DNA of 64,000 bases from Mesorhizobium terrae (lineage in GTDB: Bacteria > Pseudomonadota > Alphaproteobacteria > Rhizobiales > Rhizobiaceae): contig NZ_CP044218.1 in assembly GCF_008727715.1 (NCBI RefSeq), positions 3,985,501-4,049,500 on the forward strand. Direction: 5' to 3'. The notes under the pieces are model-generated. The model was given only the letters and a program-made list of their open reading frames with translations. It was not told the origin of the DNA and did not search any database. A program made the translations under genes and the position numbers. Positions 34,154 through 43,447 of the stretch are shown here, in pieces; position 1 is the stretch's first letter, and each line of letters opens with the position of its first letter.

Positions 34154-35407
34154 ATGAACACCAGTCGCCGCCTGTTTCTCACCGGAGCTTCCGCGCTCGC
34201 CGTGGCATTTGCCGCCGGCGCCGCCAGCGCCCAGGACGCCGTTGACGGAATCCTGAAGGCCTCGGGGCAGGGCGGCTGGGACGACACGTTCGACGCCCGC
34301 GCCACGGAAACCGGCAAGGTCGCATCGACATTGCCGATCTTCAGCCCGCAGACGGTGACCTATACCGAGCAAGCCATTGCCCAGTATCGCGACATCGTCG
34401 CCCAGGGCGGCTGGCCGCAGGTGCCGGCCACCAAGAAGCTGCAACTCGGCGTTTCCGATGCCGATGTCGCCGTGCTGCGCAAGCGGCTGATGGTCTCCGG
34501 CGATCTGTCGGCGAGCGCCGGCCTGTCGGAATCCTTCGATTCCTACGTCGATTCGGCCCTGAAGCGCTTCCAGACCCGTCATGGCCTTCCGGCCGACGGC
34601 GTCACCGGCAAATACACCTTCGCCGCCATGAATGTCTCCGCGCAGGTGCGCCTCGGCCAGCTCGAAACCAATCTGGTGCGGCTGCGCTCGATGGGCGGCT
34701 TCCTCGGCAACCGCTATGTGATGGTCAACATCCCGGCCGCGCAGATCGAGGCGGTCGAGGGCGATCGCGTCGTGCTGCGCCACACCGCCATTGTCGGCAA
34801 GATCGATCGCCAGACCCCGATCGTGAATTCCAAGATCAACGAGATCATCGTCAATCCGTACTGGAACGCGCCGGTCTCGATCGTCCGCAAGGACATCATT
34901 CCGCTGATGCGGAAAAACCCGAACTATCTGAAGGACAGCCACATCCGCCTGCTCGCGCCCGATGGCTCGGAGGTCGATCCGACCACCGTCGACTGGTCGA
35001 CCGAGGAAGCCGCTAAGTACCGCTTCCGCCAGGATCCGGGCACCGGCAATGCGATGGCCTCGGTCAAGATCAATTTCCCGAGCCCGGACGGCGTCTACAT
35101 GCACGACACGCCGCAGCAGAGCCTGTTCGGCAAGCTGATGCGTTTCGATTCGTCGGGCTGCGTGCGCGTGCAGAACGTGCGCGACCTCGTCACCTGGATC
35201 CTGCGCGATACGGCCGGCTGGAGCCGCCAGCATTTCGAGGAGACGATCAAGTCCGGCAACAACACGCCGGTCGCGGTCACCAATCCGGTGCCGGTCTATT
35301 TCACCTATATTTCGGCCTGGTCGACAGGCACTGGCGTGGTGCAGTTCCGCGACGACGTCTATCGTCGCGACGGCGTCGACGAGTTGCAGATCACCTCGTC
35401 GCTCTAA
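34154..35407 (+). CDS. ldtP: L,D-transpeptidase LdtP (YkuD/YcbB-type)
   Basis: 417 residues. An export signal MNTSRRLFLTGASALAVAFA with an RR-x-F-L pattern is suggestive of Tat export. Then comes a peptidoglycan-binding helical segment (VDSALKRFQTRHGLPADGVT) and a C-terminal YkuD catalytic domain with MHDTP and the active-site Cys336 in SSGCVRV. It forms 3-3 crosslinks or attaches proteins to peptidoglycan in the periplasm. ATG 34154 is the start that gives the signal. Confidence 0.92.
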   Translation: MNTSRRLFLTGASALAVAFAAGAASAQDAVDGILKASGQGGWDDTFDARATETGKVASTLPIFSPQTVTYTEQAIAQYRDIVAQGGWPQVPATKKLQLGVSDADVAVLRKRLMVSGDLSASAGLSESFDSYVDSALKRFQTRHGLPADGVTGKYTFAAMNVSAQVRLGQLETNLVRLRSMGGFLGNRYVMVNIPAAQIEAVEGDRVVLRHTAIVGKIDRQTPIVNSKINEIIVNPYWNAPVSIVRKDIIPLMRKNPNYLKDSHIRLLAPDGSEVDPTTVDWSTEEAAKYRFRQDPGTGNAMASVKINFPSPDGVYMHDTPQQSLFGKLMRFDSSGCVRVQNVRDLVTWILRDTAGWSRQHFEETIKSGNNTPVAVTNPVPVYFTYISAWSTGTGVVQFRDDVYRRDGVDELQITSSL

Positions 35408-35431
35408 GCAGCGCGCCGATCAAATTCAGTC

Positions 35432-35470
35432 ACGGCCACCGCGGCAGCGCCGGTGGCCGTTTCATTTTTC
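35432..35470. terminator. Terminator between convergent ldtP and LysR genes
   Basis: Stem acggccaccg / cggtggccgt with a 9-base loop, then ttcatttttc, 24 bases after the ldtP stop. The run of T serves ldtP; the LysR gene ends within the T-tract. Confidence 0.85.
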
Positions 35471-36355
35471 CAGGCAGACGTCGCGCACGCATCCGCGCAG
35501 CCAGCGATGCGCCGAGTCAGCGTCCAGGCGAGGGTGCCACAGAAGCGAGATCGTGAATTCCGGCACCGGCACCGGCAGGGGAAACCGGAACATGCCGTCG
35601 CGCAGGTGCCCCGTATAACGTTCGGGGACACTGGCGATCAGGTCGGTCGCCCGTGCAAAGGCCAGCGCTTCCGAAAAACCGCCGACGATGGTGACGATTT
35701 CGCGCTTCAATCCAAAGGGCTCCAGCGCATCGTCGATGGGCGCCTTGTCGGAACCGCGCCGCGAGACGAGGATATGGCGACCGGCTGCATAGCGCTCGGG
35801 CGTGACCCGGCCCTCGCACAAGGGATGGCCGGTGCGCACGACGCCGACAAAGCGGTCGTGAAAAAGGGCCTGCGCGCGGATTTCGGGACCTGTCGTGTCG
35901 CCGATGACACCGGTTTCCAGATCGACGCTGCCTTCGCGCAGCGGCGCACTGTCCTTGTCGGGCTTCGGCACGAAACGCAGGCGCACGCCGGGTGCCTGCT
36001 CACTGACGCGGGCGATGAGGCGTGGCCCGAAATTTTCGACGAACCCGTCGGAATTGCGCATCGTGAAGGTGCGTACCAGCCGTGTCAGGTCGAGCGCCTC
36101 GGCCGGACGCAGGGCGGCTTCCGCGTCCTCGACGATCTGGCCGACGCGTTCGCGCAATTCCAGCGCGCGCGGTGTCGGGACGAGGCCGCGACCGGCACGC
36201 ACCAGCAACGGATCGCCCGTCGTCTCGCGCAGCCGGGCCAGCGCGCGGCTCATCGCGGAGGGGCTTAGCCGCAGCCGCCGCGCGGCGCGCGCCACGCTGC
36301 CTTCGGCAAGCAGCACGTCCAGGGTGACGAGGAGATTGAGGTCGGGGCGCGTCAT
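35462..36355 (-). CDS. LysR-family transcriptional regulator
   Basis: 297 residues. Winged helix: LLVTLDVLLAEGSVARAARR then LRLSPSAMSRALARLRETTG, with DPLLVRAGRGLVPTPRAL completing the DNA-binding region. The C-terminal substrate domain begins near residue 90. The group resembles NodD/SyrM-like and PcaQ-like regulators whose effector is an aromatic or other small acid, but this is not determined. ATG 36355 was chosen; upstream the frame enters the operator. The divergent MFS gene is the likely target. Confidence 0.88.
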   Translation of the reverse strand: MTRPDLNLLVTLDVLLAEGSVARAARRLRLSPSAMSRALARLRETTGDPLLVRAGRGLVPTPRALELRERVGQIVEDAEAALRPAEALDLTRLVRTFTMRNSDGFVENFGPRLIARVSEQAPGVRLRFVPKPDKDSAPLREGSVDLETGVIGDTTGPEIRAQALFHDRFVGVVRTGHPLCEGRVTPERYAAGRHILVSRRGSDKAPIDDALEPFGLKREIVTIVGGFSEALAFARATDLIASVPERYTGHLRDGMFRFPLPVPVPEFTISLLWHPRLDADSAHRWLRGCVRDVCLEK

Positions 36356-36394
36356 CGATCGAGCATAACGCAGTCGAGGCGATTTGATGAGGCG

Positions 36395-36412
36395 TTTCAT
36401 GCACGAATGAAA
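36395..36412. promoter_or_regulatory. Operator between divergent LysR and MFS genes
   Basis: tttcat-gcacga-atgaaa, a perfect 6-bp inverted repeat with 6-base spacing (36395-36412), and a longer loose match around it. It sits 40 bases from the LysR start and about 87 from the MFS start and contains a T-N11-A box as LysR sites do. Confidence 0.55.
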
Positions 36413-36498
36413 TGCAAATGATGCGCCTTCCGCCATGTTTGGCCAGGAGCTACCTGTCTGTCGACCATTTTCGAGGTCGGTCAACGTTGGAGCTCACC

Positions 36499-37938
36499 AT
36501 GCAATCGAACACGAACGGCGCCGCGGAGCGAAGCGGGGCAAAGCCGCGGGTCAGCGGCTGGGTGCTGGCCAGCCTGGCGCTCTCCATGCTCTTGTCGTCG
36601 CTCGGCATCAGCATCGCCAATGTCGCCTTGCCTGCGCTGGCCCAGGCCTTCGATGCGCCATTCCAGCACGTGCAGTGGGTCGTTCTGGCCTATCTGCTCG
36701 CCGTCACCATCATGATCGTCAGCGCGGGGCGGCTTGGCGACATCTTTGGGCACAAACGTGTCCTGCTTTTCGGTATTGCCTTGTTCATGCTGGCTTCTGC
36801 CGCCTGCGGCCTCGTCTCGTCGCTCTGGATGCTGGTGGCGGCCCGAGCCTTGCAGGGGCTGGGAGCGTCCGTCCTGATGGCGCTGACCATTGCATCGGTG
36901 CGGGACATCGTCGCCGACGGCAAGACCGGCAGCGCGATGGGGCTGCTCGGCACCATGTCGGCGATCGGCACGGCGCTCGGTCCCTCGCTCGGCGGTTTTT
37001 TGCTCGCGTCGGCCGGCTGGCGCGCGATCTTCCTTGTCATGGTGCCGCTGGGCGTTCTGAACCTCCTGCTCGCCTCCCGTTTCCTGCCTGCATCGAGGCC
37101 TGCGCAAAAGGCCGCCGGTTTCGACGGGCCCGGCACGCTGCTGCTCGGCGCAGCACTTGCCGCCTTCGCGCTCGCCGCGACCAGCGGGGGCGGGCGCTTC
37201 GGCTGGTCGAACGCGGTGCTGCTCGCCGGCGCCCTTGTGGCCGGGGGCCTGTTCCTGCTGGTCGAGGCGAGGGTGGCCTCGCCGCTGATCCGCCCGTCCG
37301 CCTTCCGCAACGCCGGGCTGAGCGGCAGCCTCGCCATGAACATGCTGGTGTCCACGGTGATGATGGCGACCTTCGTGGTCGGTCCGTTCTATCTCTCCCG
37401 TGCGCTCGGCCTGAACGCCGCTTCCGTCGGCTTGGTGCTGTCGGTCGGCCCGGTCATCGCGACATTGACCGGCATTCCGGCCGGCCGCGTCGTCGACCGG
37501 CTGGGGGCGTCGGCCGTCGTTCTCGTCGGGCTGACGCTGATGGCGGCCGGCGCGTTCGCACTGGCCACGATGCCGGCGGCCGCGGGCGTTGCCGGTTACA
37601 TCGCCGGCATCGCGGTGCTCACCCCCGGCTATCAGCTGTTTCAGGCCGCCAACAACACGGCGGTGATGATGGATGTGGCGCCCGACCGTCGCGGTGTCGT
37701 TTCCGGCATGCTCAGCCTGTCGCGCAATCTCGGGCTGATCATCGGGGCCTCGGTCATCGGCGCGGTGTTCGCCCTGGCCTCGGGTGCGATCGACGGCGCC
37801 GCCGCGCCGCCCGAAGCCGTCGCCGCCGGCATGCGGACCTCCTTCGCGGTGGCCGGTGGTTTGATGCTCGCCGCGATTGCCATCGGCTATCTCAGCCGCC
37901 GGCGCCTCGACGTCGCCCTGGCTGAGGATCGCGGGTGA
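36499..37938 (+). CDS. MFS drug efflux transporter, DHA2 (EmrB/QacA) type
   Basis: 479 residues, 14 predicted helices. Characteristic segments are SIANVALPALAQAF and VQWVVLAYLLAVTIMIVSAG then RLGDIFGHKRVLLFG (motif A), RALQGLGASVLMALTIASVR (motif B) and GTMSAIGTALGPSLGGFLL (motif C). Such proteins export drugs or lipophilic toxins using the proton gradient. ATG 36499 follows ttggag with good spacing. Regulation by the divergent LysR gene is likely. Confidence 0.88.
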   Translation: MQSNTNGAAERSGAKPRVSGWVLASLALSMLLSSLGISIANVALPALAQAFDAPFQHVQWVVLAYLLAVTIMIVSAGRLGDIFGHKRVLLFGIALFMLASAACGLVSSLWMLVAARALQGLGASVLMALTIASVRDIVADGKTGSAMGLLGTMSAIGTALGPSLGGFLLASAGWRAIFLVMVPLGVLNLLLASRFLPASRPAQKAAGFDGPGTLLLGAALAAFALAATSGGGRFGWSNAVLLAGALVAGGLFLLVEARVASPLIRPSAFRNAGLSGSLAMNMLVSTVMMATFVVGPFYLSRALGLNAASVGLVLSVGPVIATLTGIPAGRVVDRLGASAVVLVGLTLMAAGAFALATMPAAAGVAGYIAGIAVLTPGYQLFQAANNTAVMMDVAPDRRGVVSGMLSLSRNLGLIIGASVIGAVFALASGAIDGAAAPPEAVAAGMRTSFAVAGGLMLAAIAIGYLSRRRLDVALAEDRG

Positions 37939-38085
37939 CGATGCCGGCGCATCGCGCATTGAATCGGAACTCGGGCATAAGGCCTTAATTTCGAAAGGGA
38001 TTCTCCTCTTACGCTCGCGATTGCCGTCCCTGTCGTGTCGCGGAGCGCGGGTGCATATTTGATCTTTTGTGTTTTCCGTTGTATA

Positions 38086-38115
38086 GAACCAATTAGTTCC
38101 AGAACTAAGTGGTTC
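38086..38115. promoter_or_regulatory. 30-bp palindromic ArsR-type operator
   Basis: Left arm gaaccaattagttc (38086-38099), two bases, right arm gaactaagtggttc (38102-38115): 13 of 14 pairs match. Direct overlap with the expected promoter and start region of the ArsR gene predicts autorepression. Confidence 0.7.
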
Positions 38116-38120
38116 CATAT

Positions 38121-38465
38121 ATGCAACACCAGGACCCGATGAGCCTCACCTTCGCCGCGCTGGCCGATCCGACGCGTCGGGCGATCCTCGACCGGCTGCG
38201 CCATGGCGAGGCGTCGGTGGCCGAACTGGCGGTGCCGTTCGACATGACGGTGCGCGCGGTGTCGAAACACATCGGCGTGCTGGAGGCGGCGGGGCTGGTG
38301 ACGCGCGGTCGCGACGCGCAGCGGCGGCCGAGCCAAATCCGCGCTGAACCGCTTGCCGGCATCGATGCCTGGCTGGACGATTACCGGGCGCTGTGGAACA
38401 GCCGCTTCGATCGGCTGGATGCGCGCCTCACGCGTTTGCAAACAGGAGGCGACAATGACGCATAA
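38121..38465 (+). CDS. ArsR-family winged-helix regulator
   Basis: 114 residues, compact ArsR fold: LTFAALADPTRRAILDRLRH then GEASVAELAVPFDMTVRAVS and KHIGVLEAAGLVTRGRDAQR. No metal-binding Cys pairs are present, so it belongs to the non-metal ArsR group usually paired with SRPBCC/AHSA1 genes. ATG 38121 is used; ATG 38139 is preceded by agga at four bases and may be the true start, which would move the gene away from the operator. It overlaps the next gene by 11 bases. Confidence 0.85.
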   Translation: MQHQDPMSLTFAALADPTRRAILDRLRHGEASVAELAVPFDMTVRAVSKHIGVLEAAGLVTRGRDAQRRPSQIRAEPLAGIDAWLDDYRALWNSRFDRLDARLTRLQTGGDNDA

Positions 38466-38916
38466 GGACAAGACCACCGCGGCGGTCATGCTCGATCTGA
38501 CGATCACCCGTCGGTTTCAGGCTCCGCCGTCTTTGGTTTTCGCGCAATGGGTGACGGCGGAAGCGATCCGCGACTGGTTCGCGCCGGACACTTATGCAAC
38601 GACGGACTGCACCGTCGATGCCCGCCCCGGCGGGGCCTGGCGTCTGCGTTATCGCTCCGACAAGGGCGACGAATTCGTCGAAAACGGCGTCTTCCGCGAG
38701 ATCGCGCCGCCGGAGCGCCTGGTGCTCACCCTGACCCAGGCCCACAGCGCCTTTGCCGGTCCCGAGACCGTCATCACCGTTACTTTCCGCGCGGTGGATA
38801 GCGGCACCGAGATGACTTTCCACCAGAGCGGCTTCCGCGAACAGGCGCATCGCGACGGCAACGCCGAAGGCTGGCAGGAATGCTTCGACAAGCTGGCGCG
38901 TTTGCTCGCCGCGTAG
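38455..38916 (+). CDS. SRPBCC (AHSA1) domain protein
   Basis: 153 residues. FQAPPSLVFAQWVTAEAIRD then WFAPD, PGGAWRLRYRSDKGDEFVEN, REIAPPERLVLTLTQ and GWQECFDKLARLL are the landmarks of the activator-of-Hsp90 homology 1/SRPBCC family, a small ligand-binding helix-grip fold. Function of bacterial members is mostly unknown. aacaggagg lies 8 bases before ATG 38455. It overlaps the ArsR gene and is co-transcribed. Confidence 0.88.
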   Translation: MTHKDKTTAAVMLDLTITRRFQAPPSLVFAQWVTAEAIRDWFAPDTYATTDCTVDARPGGAWRLRYRSDKGDEFVENGVFREIAPPERLVLTLTQAHSAFAGPETVITVTFRAVDSGTEMTFHQSGFREQAHRDGNAEGWQECFDKLARLLAA

Positions 38917-39006
38917 TTCCTCGACCGACGCTCTACGCGGGGAACGGAACTCACGCCGTTGCGAGATCGAATCACGATTTCGAGATAAGCGATTGTCCAG
39001 GAAGAG

Positions 39007-39054
39007 AAAAAAGCCGTCCGGCGGGTGAAAGTCACCGCGCCGGGGCGGCTTTTT
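39007..39054. terminator. Terminator after the ArsR-AHSA1 operon
   Basis: aaaaaagccg (39007-39016) pairs with cggctttttc (39045-39054); within it ggtga-aag-tcacc (39023-39035) forms an inner hairpin. The flanking A and T runs make it bidirectional in form. Confidence 0.75.
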
Positions 39055-39122
39055 CTTGACGCGGCTTGCCGCTTCGGCCCCTATGTCCGGGGAGGTCGAG
39101 CCCGTCACCCCTGGAGAAACGC

Positions 39123-40808
39123 TTGGCCGTCGCGACACTGATCCTCCTGCTTCTCGTCCTGGTCGCCGCCTCCGGCGTTCTGGTGCGCATCCTGCCCTTG
39201 CCGCTGCCGATCATCCAGATCGGGCTCGGCATTTTGCTCGCCTGGCCGATCGACGGGCTGAGGGTCGAGCTGGAACCGGAACTGTTCCTTCTGGTGTTCG
39301 TGCCGCCGCTTCTGTTTATCGACGGCCTGCTGCTGCCGAAGCGCGAATTCGCCGAATTGGCGCCGCGCATCTTTGGCCTGGCTTTCGGGCTCGTCTTCTT
39401 CACCGTCGTTGTCTTCGGCTACGCGCTGCATTGGCTGCTGCCGCAGGTGCCGCTGCCCGTCGCCTTCGCGCTGGCCGCCGTGCTGTCGCCGACCGATGCC
39501 GTCGCAGTGTCCTCGATTGTCGGGCGCGATCTGGTTCCCGCCCATATCCGCCACATCCTGGAAGGCGAATCGCTGCTCAACGATGCGTCGGGCCTTGTCG
39601 TGCTGCGCTTCGCTGTGGCCGCCGCGCTCACCGGCCAGTTCTCGATCGGCGAGACGGCGATGACCTTTGTCCTGGTCGCGCTCGGCGGCGCGCTGGCCGG
39701 TTTCGCCATGTTGTGGGCAACGGCCAAGGCGCTGCGCATCGTCGCCAGGCTCGGCGACATCAGGCCCGAGGTGGAAGTGGTGATCCTCATCCTGCTGCCT
39801 TTCGCTGCCTATCTCCTTGCCGAACAGTTTCACTTCTCCGGCATCCTGGCGGCGGTGACGGCGGGTCTCTATGTCGGCCGCTCCGGCCTGTTCGGCTCGC
39901 TGTCGATCCCGGCGCGCATGCAGAACATGGCGCTCATCGAAGTCCTGTCCTTCACCTTCAACGGCGTCATCTTCCTGCTGCTCGGCCTGCAACTGCCGAC
40001 GATCATCCGCAACGTCCCGCCGGACCTGTCGCTCTATGGCACGATCTGGGAACCGGTGCTGGCGGTGATCACGCTGACGCTGATCCTGCTTGCCATCCGT
40101 TTCGCCTGGATCGTCTTCGGTTCGGCGGTCCGCGGCGCGGTCGATCGCTGGCGCGGGCGGGCGTCGCTACGGCTCACCACGCGGCTCAAGGTGGTGATGA
40201 CGCTGGCCGGCGTGCGCGGCGCCATCACGCTTGCCGGCATCTTGTCGCTGCCGCTCGTCATCTCGGAGAACGGCCCGCCCTTTCCGGCGCGCGACCTCGT
40301 CGTCTTCATCGCCGCCGGCGTCATCATCTGTTCGCTGGTGCTGGCCAGCATCACGCTGCCGGTGGTGGCGCGCGGCATCCCGCTCGACGACGAGGACATG
40401 AACGCCAATGAGGAGCGGTTGGCGAGACAAGTCGCGGCCGAGGCGGCGATCGCGCGCATCGAAGAGATGGTCGACGAGGCGCATGCCGACCCGGCGCTGC
40501 ACGAGGCGCGGCTGGCGGTTTCGCAGCGGCTGATCCCCAATTACCGGCAGCGGCTCGGCGCCGGCGACGCGGACGATCCGGCGGCCGTGGACATGCAGCC
40601 GGTGCTGCAATCGATGCGCGACGCAGCGCTTGATGCCGAGCGCGCCGCGCTTGTCGATCTGTTGAGAGCCCGCAAGATCAACGACACCACCATGCGCGCG
40701 GTGATGGGCGAGGTGATGCTCGGCCTGGCACTCAGCGCCAGGAAGCAGGCAAACAGCCCGGCCAGGGCGAAAAAGCCGGCGGCGAAGAAGGCGGGCGCCA
40801 AGCGATAG
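39123..40808 (+). CDS. Na+/H+ antiporter, CPA1 family
   Basis: About 561 residues. The CPA1 core includes LVFVPPLLFIDGLLLPKREF, AAVLSPTDAVAVSSIV (ion-binding D), LEGESLLNDASGLVVLRFAV and GVRGAITLAGILSLPL. The cytosolic tail of about 130 residues contains ERLARQVAAEAAIARIEEMV and ends in the Ala/Lys-rich basic KPAAKKAGAKR. TTG 39123 was chosen because ggagaaa stands 6-7 bases before it; the frame is open to 39066. It exchanges Na+ or K+ for H+ across the inner membrane. Confidence 0.9.
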   Translation: MAVATLILLLLVLVAASGVLVRILPLPLPIIQIGLGILLAWPIDGLRVELEPELFLLVFVPPLLFIDGLLLPKREFAELAPRIFGLAFGLVFFTVVVFGYALHWLLPQVPLPVAFALAAVLSPTDAVAVSSIVGRDLVPAHIRHILEGESLLNDASGLVVLRFAVAAALTGQFSIGETAMTFVLVALGGALAGFAMLWATAKALRIVARLGDIRPEVEVVILILLPFAAYLLAEQFHFSGILAAVTAGLYVGRSGLFGSLSIPARMQNMALIEVLSFTFNGVIFLLLGLQLPTIIRNVPPDLSLYGTIWEPVLAVITLTLILLAIRFAWIVFGSAVRGAVDRWRGRASLRLTTRLKVVMTLAGVRGAITLAGILSLPLVISENGPPFPARDLVVFIAAGVIICSLVLASITLPVVARGIPLDDEDMNANEERLARQVAAEAAIARIEEMVDEAHADPALHEARLAVSQRLIPNYRQRLGAGDADDPAAVDMQPVLQSMRDAALDAERAALVDLLRARKINDTTMRAVMGEVMLGLALSARKQANSPARAKKPAAKKAGAKR

Positions 40809-40822
40809 CGCCCGCCCTTGGC

Positions 40823-42352
40823 TCAGCGGCCGTCTTCGGAGGCGGCGGCGAAGAAGTCTTCCGGCCCCTCGACCTCGATCAGCTTGCGGTTCTCGATCTG
40901 CCAGAATCGATTGCCGACGCCGCGCACGAAACTGCGGTCGTGCGAGACCAGCAGGCAGCTCGCCTCCTGCACCATCAGTTCGTTCTCCAACGCTTCCTGG
41001 CCGTCGATGTCGAGATGGTTGGTCGGCTCGTCGAGCAGGTAGAAGTTGGGATTGGTGAGCCTGAGCACCAGCATCGCCAGCCGCGCCTTCTGCCCGCCCG
41101 ACAGCCGGCCGATCGGTCGCTCCTGCATGTCGATGCCGATGCCGGCGCCGGCCAGCAGCGCCCTGAGACGCGGGTCGCCGAACTCGAAACGACGCCCGAC
41201 GGCGGCCATGGGCGTATCGCTGTCGGCAAGGTCGGACAGCGCCTGGTCGACATGGCCGAGCGCCAGCGACGGCGTGGCGCGGATGCCGGCTTGAGCGCTG
41301 CCCACGCCGGCAATCGCGTCGCGCACCAGGCCGACCAGTCGCGATTTGCCGGAGCCGTTGCGGCCGAGCAATACGATGCGGTCGCCCTGGCAGATCCAGC
41401 GCTTGCCGGTCTTGAACAGCAGCGCGCCGTCCGGTGTGCGCACCTCGGCGTCGTCCAGCGTCACCAGCTGCTTGGCGTGGGTGCCGCGATTGGCGAGCCG
41501 GATGGCGCCGGCCGAACGCTCCTGATGGGCGGGGCGGGCGGCATCCTCCAGCCGTTCCGCACGGTCCTTCAACTGCTTGGTCTTGATGACCAGGAGATCA
41601 CTGCCGGAGTTGATGCCGATATTGTTGAGCTTGGCCGCCTGCCGGCGCAATTGCTGGGCCGCCTTCATGTCGCGCTGGAACTGCCGTTCCTGCGAGGCGT
41701 CGATCTCGTCCCGCGCGACGCGCGCCCGCGAATAGGGCAGGGCGAAGGCCTGGCTCGCCTCGGCGCGCAGGAACAGCGTGCGGTTGGTGACGGCGTCGAG
41801 GAAGGCGCGGTCGTGGCTGGCGACGATCAGCGGGATGCTCTGCGGCAGGTCGCGCAGCCAGTCTTCCAGCCAGCGGATGCGGGCGAGGTCGAGATGGTTG
41901 GTCGGCTCGTCGAGCAGAAGCGCGTCGGGATCGTTGATCCAGACGCGCGCCAAAAGCGCGAGCCGCTGCCAGCCGCCGCTCAGCGCGCCGAGTTCTCGCT
42001 CGCGCAAGTCCTGCGGCACCTCGAAGGTCTCCAGCACCACATCGGCGCGCCAGCTTTCGCTCTCCGCCTGTTCGGCCGGCAGTGCCTGTCGCACCGCCTC
42101 GTGAAAGGGCAGGGCGAGCAGGCCGGGTGCTATATCCTGCTCGACATGGCCGATGGTGAGCCCGCGGGCGCGGGTGACAGCGCCTTCGCCGGGTTCCAGC
42201 GCGCCTGCGATGACGCGAAGCAGCGTCGACTTGCCCCGGCCATTGGCGGCGACGATGCCGACGCGGTCGCCGGCCTCCACCGAGAGGTCGAGATTGGAAA
42301 ACAGGCGGGCGCCGAGGGTGACGCCGAGTGCCTTCAGATTGATCAATGCCAT
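40823..42352 (-). CDS. ABC-F family ATP-binding cassette protein
   Basis: 509 residues with two nucleotide-binding domains and no membrane helices. Domain 1 has the P-loop AANGRGKST (first Gly of GxxGxGK replaced by Ala) and signature LSGGWQRL; domain 2 has GRNGSGKS and LSGGQKARL. Both have LLDEPTNHLD Walker B. The linker holds the basic RDMKAAQQLRRQAAKLNNIG. ABC-F proteins act on ribosomes (translation factors, antibiotic protection). It converges with the antiporter gene at 14 bases. Confidence 0.9.
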   Translation of the reverse strand: MALINLKALGVTLGARLFSNLDLSVEAGDRVGIVAANGRGKSTLLRVIAGALEPGEGAVTRARGLTIGHVEQDIAPGLLALPFHEAVRQALPAEQAESESWRADVVLETFEVPQDLRERELGALSGGWQRLALLARVWINDPDALLLDEPTNHLDLARIRWLEDWLRDLPQSIPLIVASHDRAFLDAVTNRTLFLRAEASQAFALPYSRARVARDEIDASQERQFQRDMKAAQQLRRQAAKLNNIGINSGSDLLVIKTKQLKDRAERLEDAARPAHQERSAGAIRLANRGTHAKQLVTLDDAEVRTPDGALLFKTGKRWICQGDRIVLLGRNGSGKSRLVGLVRDAIAGVGSAQAGIRATPSLALGHVDQALSDLADSDTPMAAVGRRFEFGDPRLRALLAGAGIGIDMQERPIGRLSGGQKARLAMLVLRLTNPNFYLLDEPTNHLDIDGQEALENELMVQEASCLLVSHDRSFVRGVGNRFWQIENRKLIEVEGPEDFFAAASEDGR

Positions 42353-42688
42353 GGTCGTTCTCTGGTCTGTCGCGAGCCGCGCCGGCGGCCGGGCATGTCC
42401 TATGCCTGGCGTCTCATGCCGGAACTGCGTTGGCTCGGTGTTTTGACGAAACGCGAACGCGGCTTGGCCGGCGTCGCGCTACCCCTTGGGGCAGACCAGA
42501 AAGAGATGCGGTGAGGCGATCGTCCTGAGGTCAGCCCTGCAAACGCATTTGCAGGGCCTGGTTCGGGCCGCACTGACGATGGTGATTAAACCTGGGATGA
42601 TTAAATCCGGTCACGCAGCCCTCCTTTCTTTCTCGACGGTTGCGCGAAATAGATAGACGTCGTCGCGTCTCCACGCAAGCGGCGGCGG
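42353..42688. other. Intergenic stretch with a hairpin and a short direct repeat
   Basis: 336 bases with no convincing gene. It holds gccctgcaaa-cgca-tttgcagggc (42534-42557), a perfect 10-bp stem that could end transcription of the gene reading from the right, and an imperfect direct repeat gatgattaaa / ggtgattaaa about 42580-42610. Confidence 0.5.
42534..42557 (-). terminator. Hairpin downstream of the RibD-C-domain gene
   Basis: Perfect palindrome gccctgcaaa / tttgcagggc with loop cgca. The T-run is absent, so termination is uncertain. Confidence 0.45.
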
Positions 42689-43237
42689 TCAGGCCGGCGC
42701 GTAACGTGCAAGCACGACACCTTGCGGCAACAGTTCCTGGCTGAGCGGGCGCAGCGTCATCGCCTTGCCGTCCGCGAAAAACGGCTTGCCTTCCCCCAGC
42801 ACCACCGGCTGCAGATAAAGATGATATTCGTCGATCAGGCCATGGCTGGCCATGCTGGCGGCGAATTCGGCGCCGCCGACGAGGATAAGACCATCGGTCT
42901 CGGCCTTCAGGCGCTTCAGGGTCCCGGCGGCGTCCGTGCTGACCAGCCGCGCATTGGGGCCGACCTCGCGCAACGTCGTCGAGCAGACGAATTTCGGCGT
43001 GGCGCGCCAGGCCTGCGCGAACTCCCACGCTTCCGGCGGCCAGGCGTCGTCGTCCGTGTCCCAGTAGCGCATCAGCTCATAGAGCCTGCGGCCATAGACG
43101 GCGACGGCGGTCGCTTCCATCAGCCGGTTGAAATGCCGGTGCAGCGGCGCTTCCGGCACCGGCAACACCAGTTCGCCCGACGGCGCGGCGATATAGCCGT
43201 CGAGCGACATCGAACTGGCAAAGATCGTCGTGGCCAT
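42689..43237 (-). CDS. RibD C-terminal / dihydrofolate-reductase-fold family protein
   Basis: 182 residues. ASSMSLDGYIAAPSGEL at the start, VYGRRLYELMRYWD and LILVGGAEFAASMASHGLID then EYHLYLQPVVLGEGKPFF are the landmarks of this NADPH-dependent family (YyaP/YwjB-like). Its natural substrate is unknown. gaggaggaaa stands before ATG 43237, a strong ribosome-binding site. It is divergent from glyA. Confidence 0.87.
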   Translation of the reverse strand: MATTIFASSMSLDGYIAAPSGELVLPVPEAPLHRHFNRLMEATAVAVYGRRLYELMRYWDTDDDAWPPEAWEFAQAWRATPKFVCSTTLREVGPNARLVSTDAAGTLKRLKAETDGLILVGGAEFAASMASHGLIDEYHLYLQPVVLGEGKPFFADGKAMTLRPLSQELLPQGVVLARYAPA

Positions 43238-43447
43238 GATTTCCTCCTCAATCCGCTTGCATTTTGCAATCGGATCGCGGGGATGGCAAGCGGAATCCCG
43301 TGCCGTTGGCACCGGCCAATTTCGCGAGGCTGCGCGTTTGCGAAAAACGACGCGATCCGGCCAGAGGATTTCGCAGCGCAAACGTGGCGGGGCGCATACA
43401 ACTGTGTTAATGGCGCCGTGACTCCCTGACAGCAAGGATCCCAGCGC

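Noticed and set aside
36481..38118. 545-residue open frame on the minus strand under the DHA2 transporter
   Set aside because: It mirrors the MFS frame and crosses the next regulatory region. It is rich in Gln, Arg, Asp and Gly and has no membrane segments or motifs.
43238..43447. Possible glycine or SAM riboswitch before glyA
   Set aside because: I saw no conserved core elements of these aptamers in the 210-base leader.
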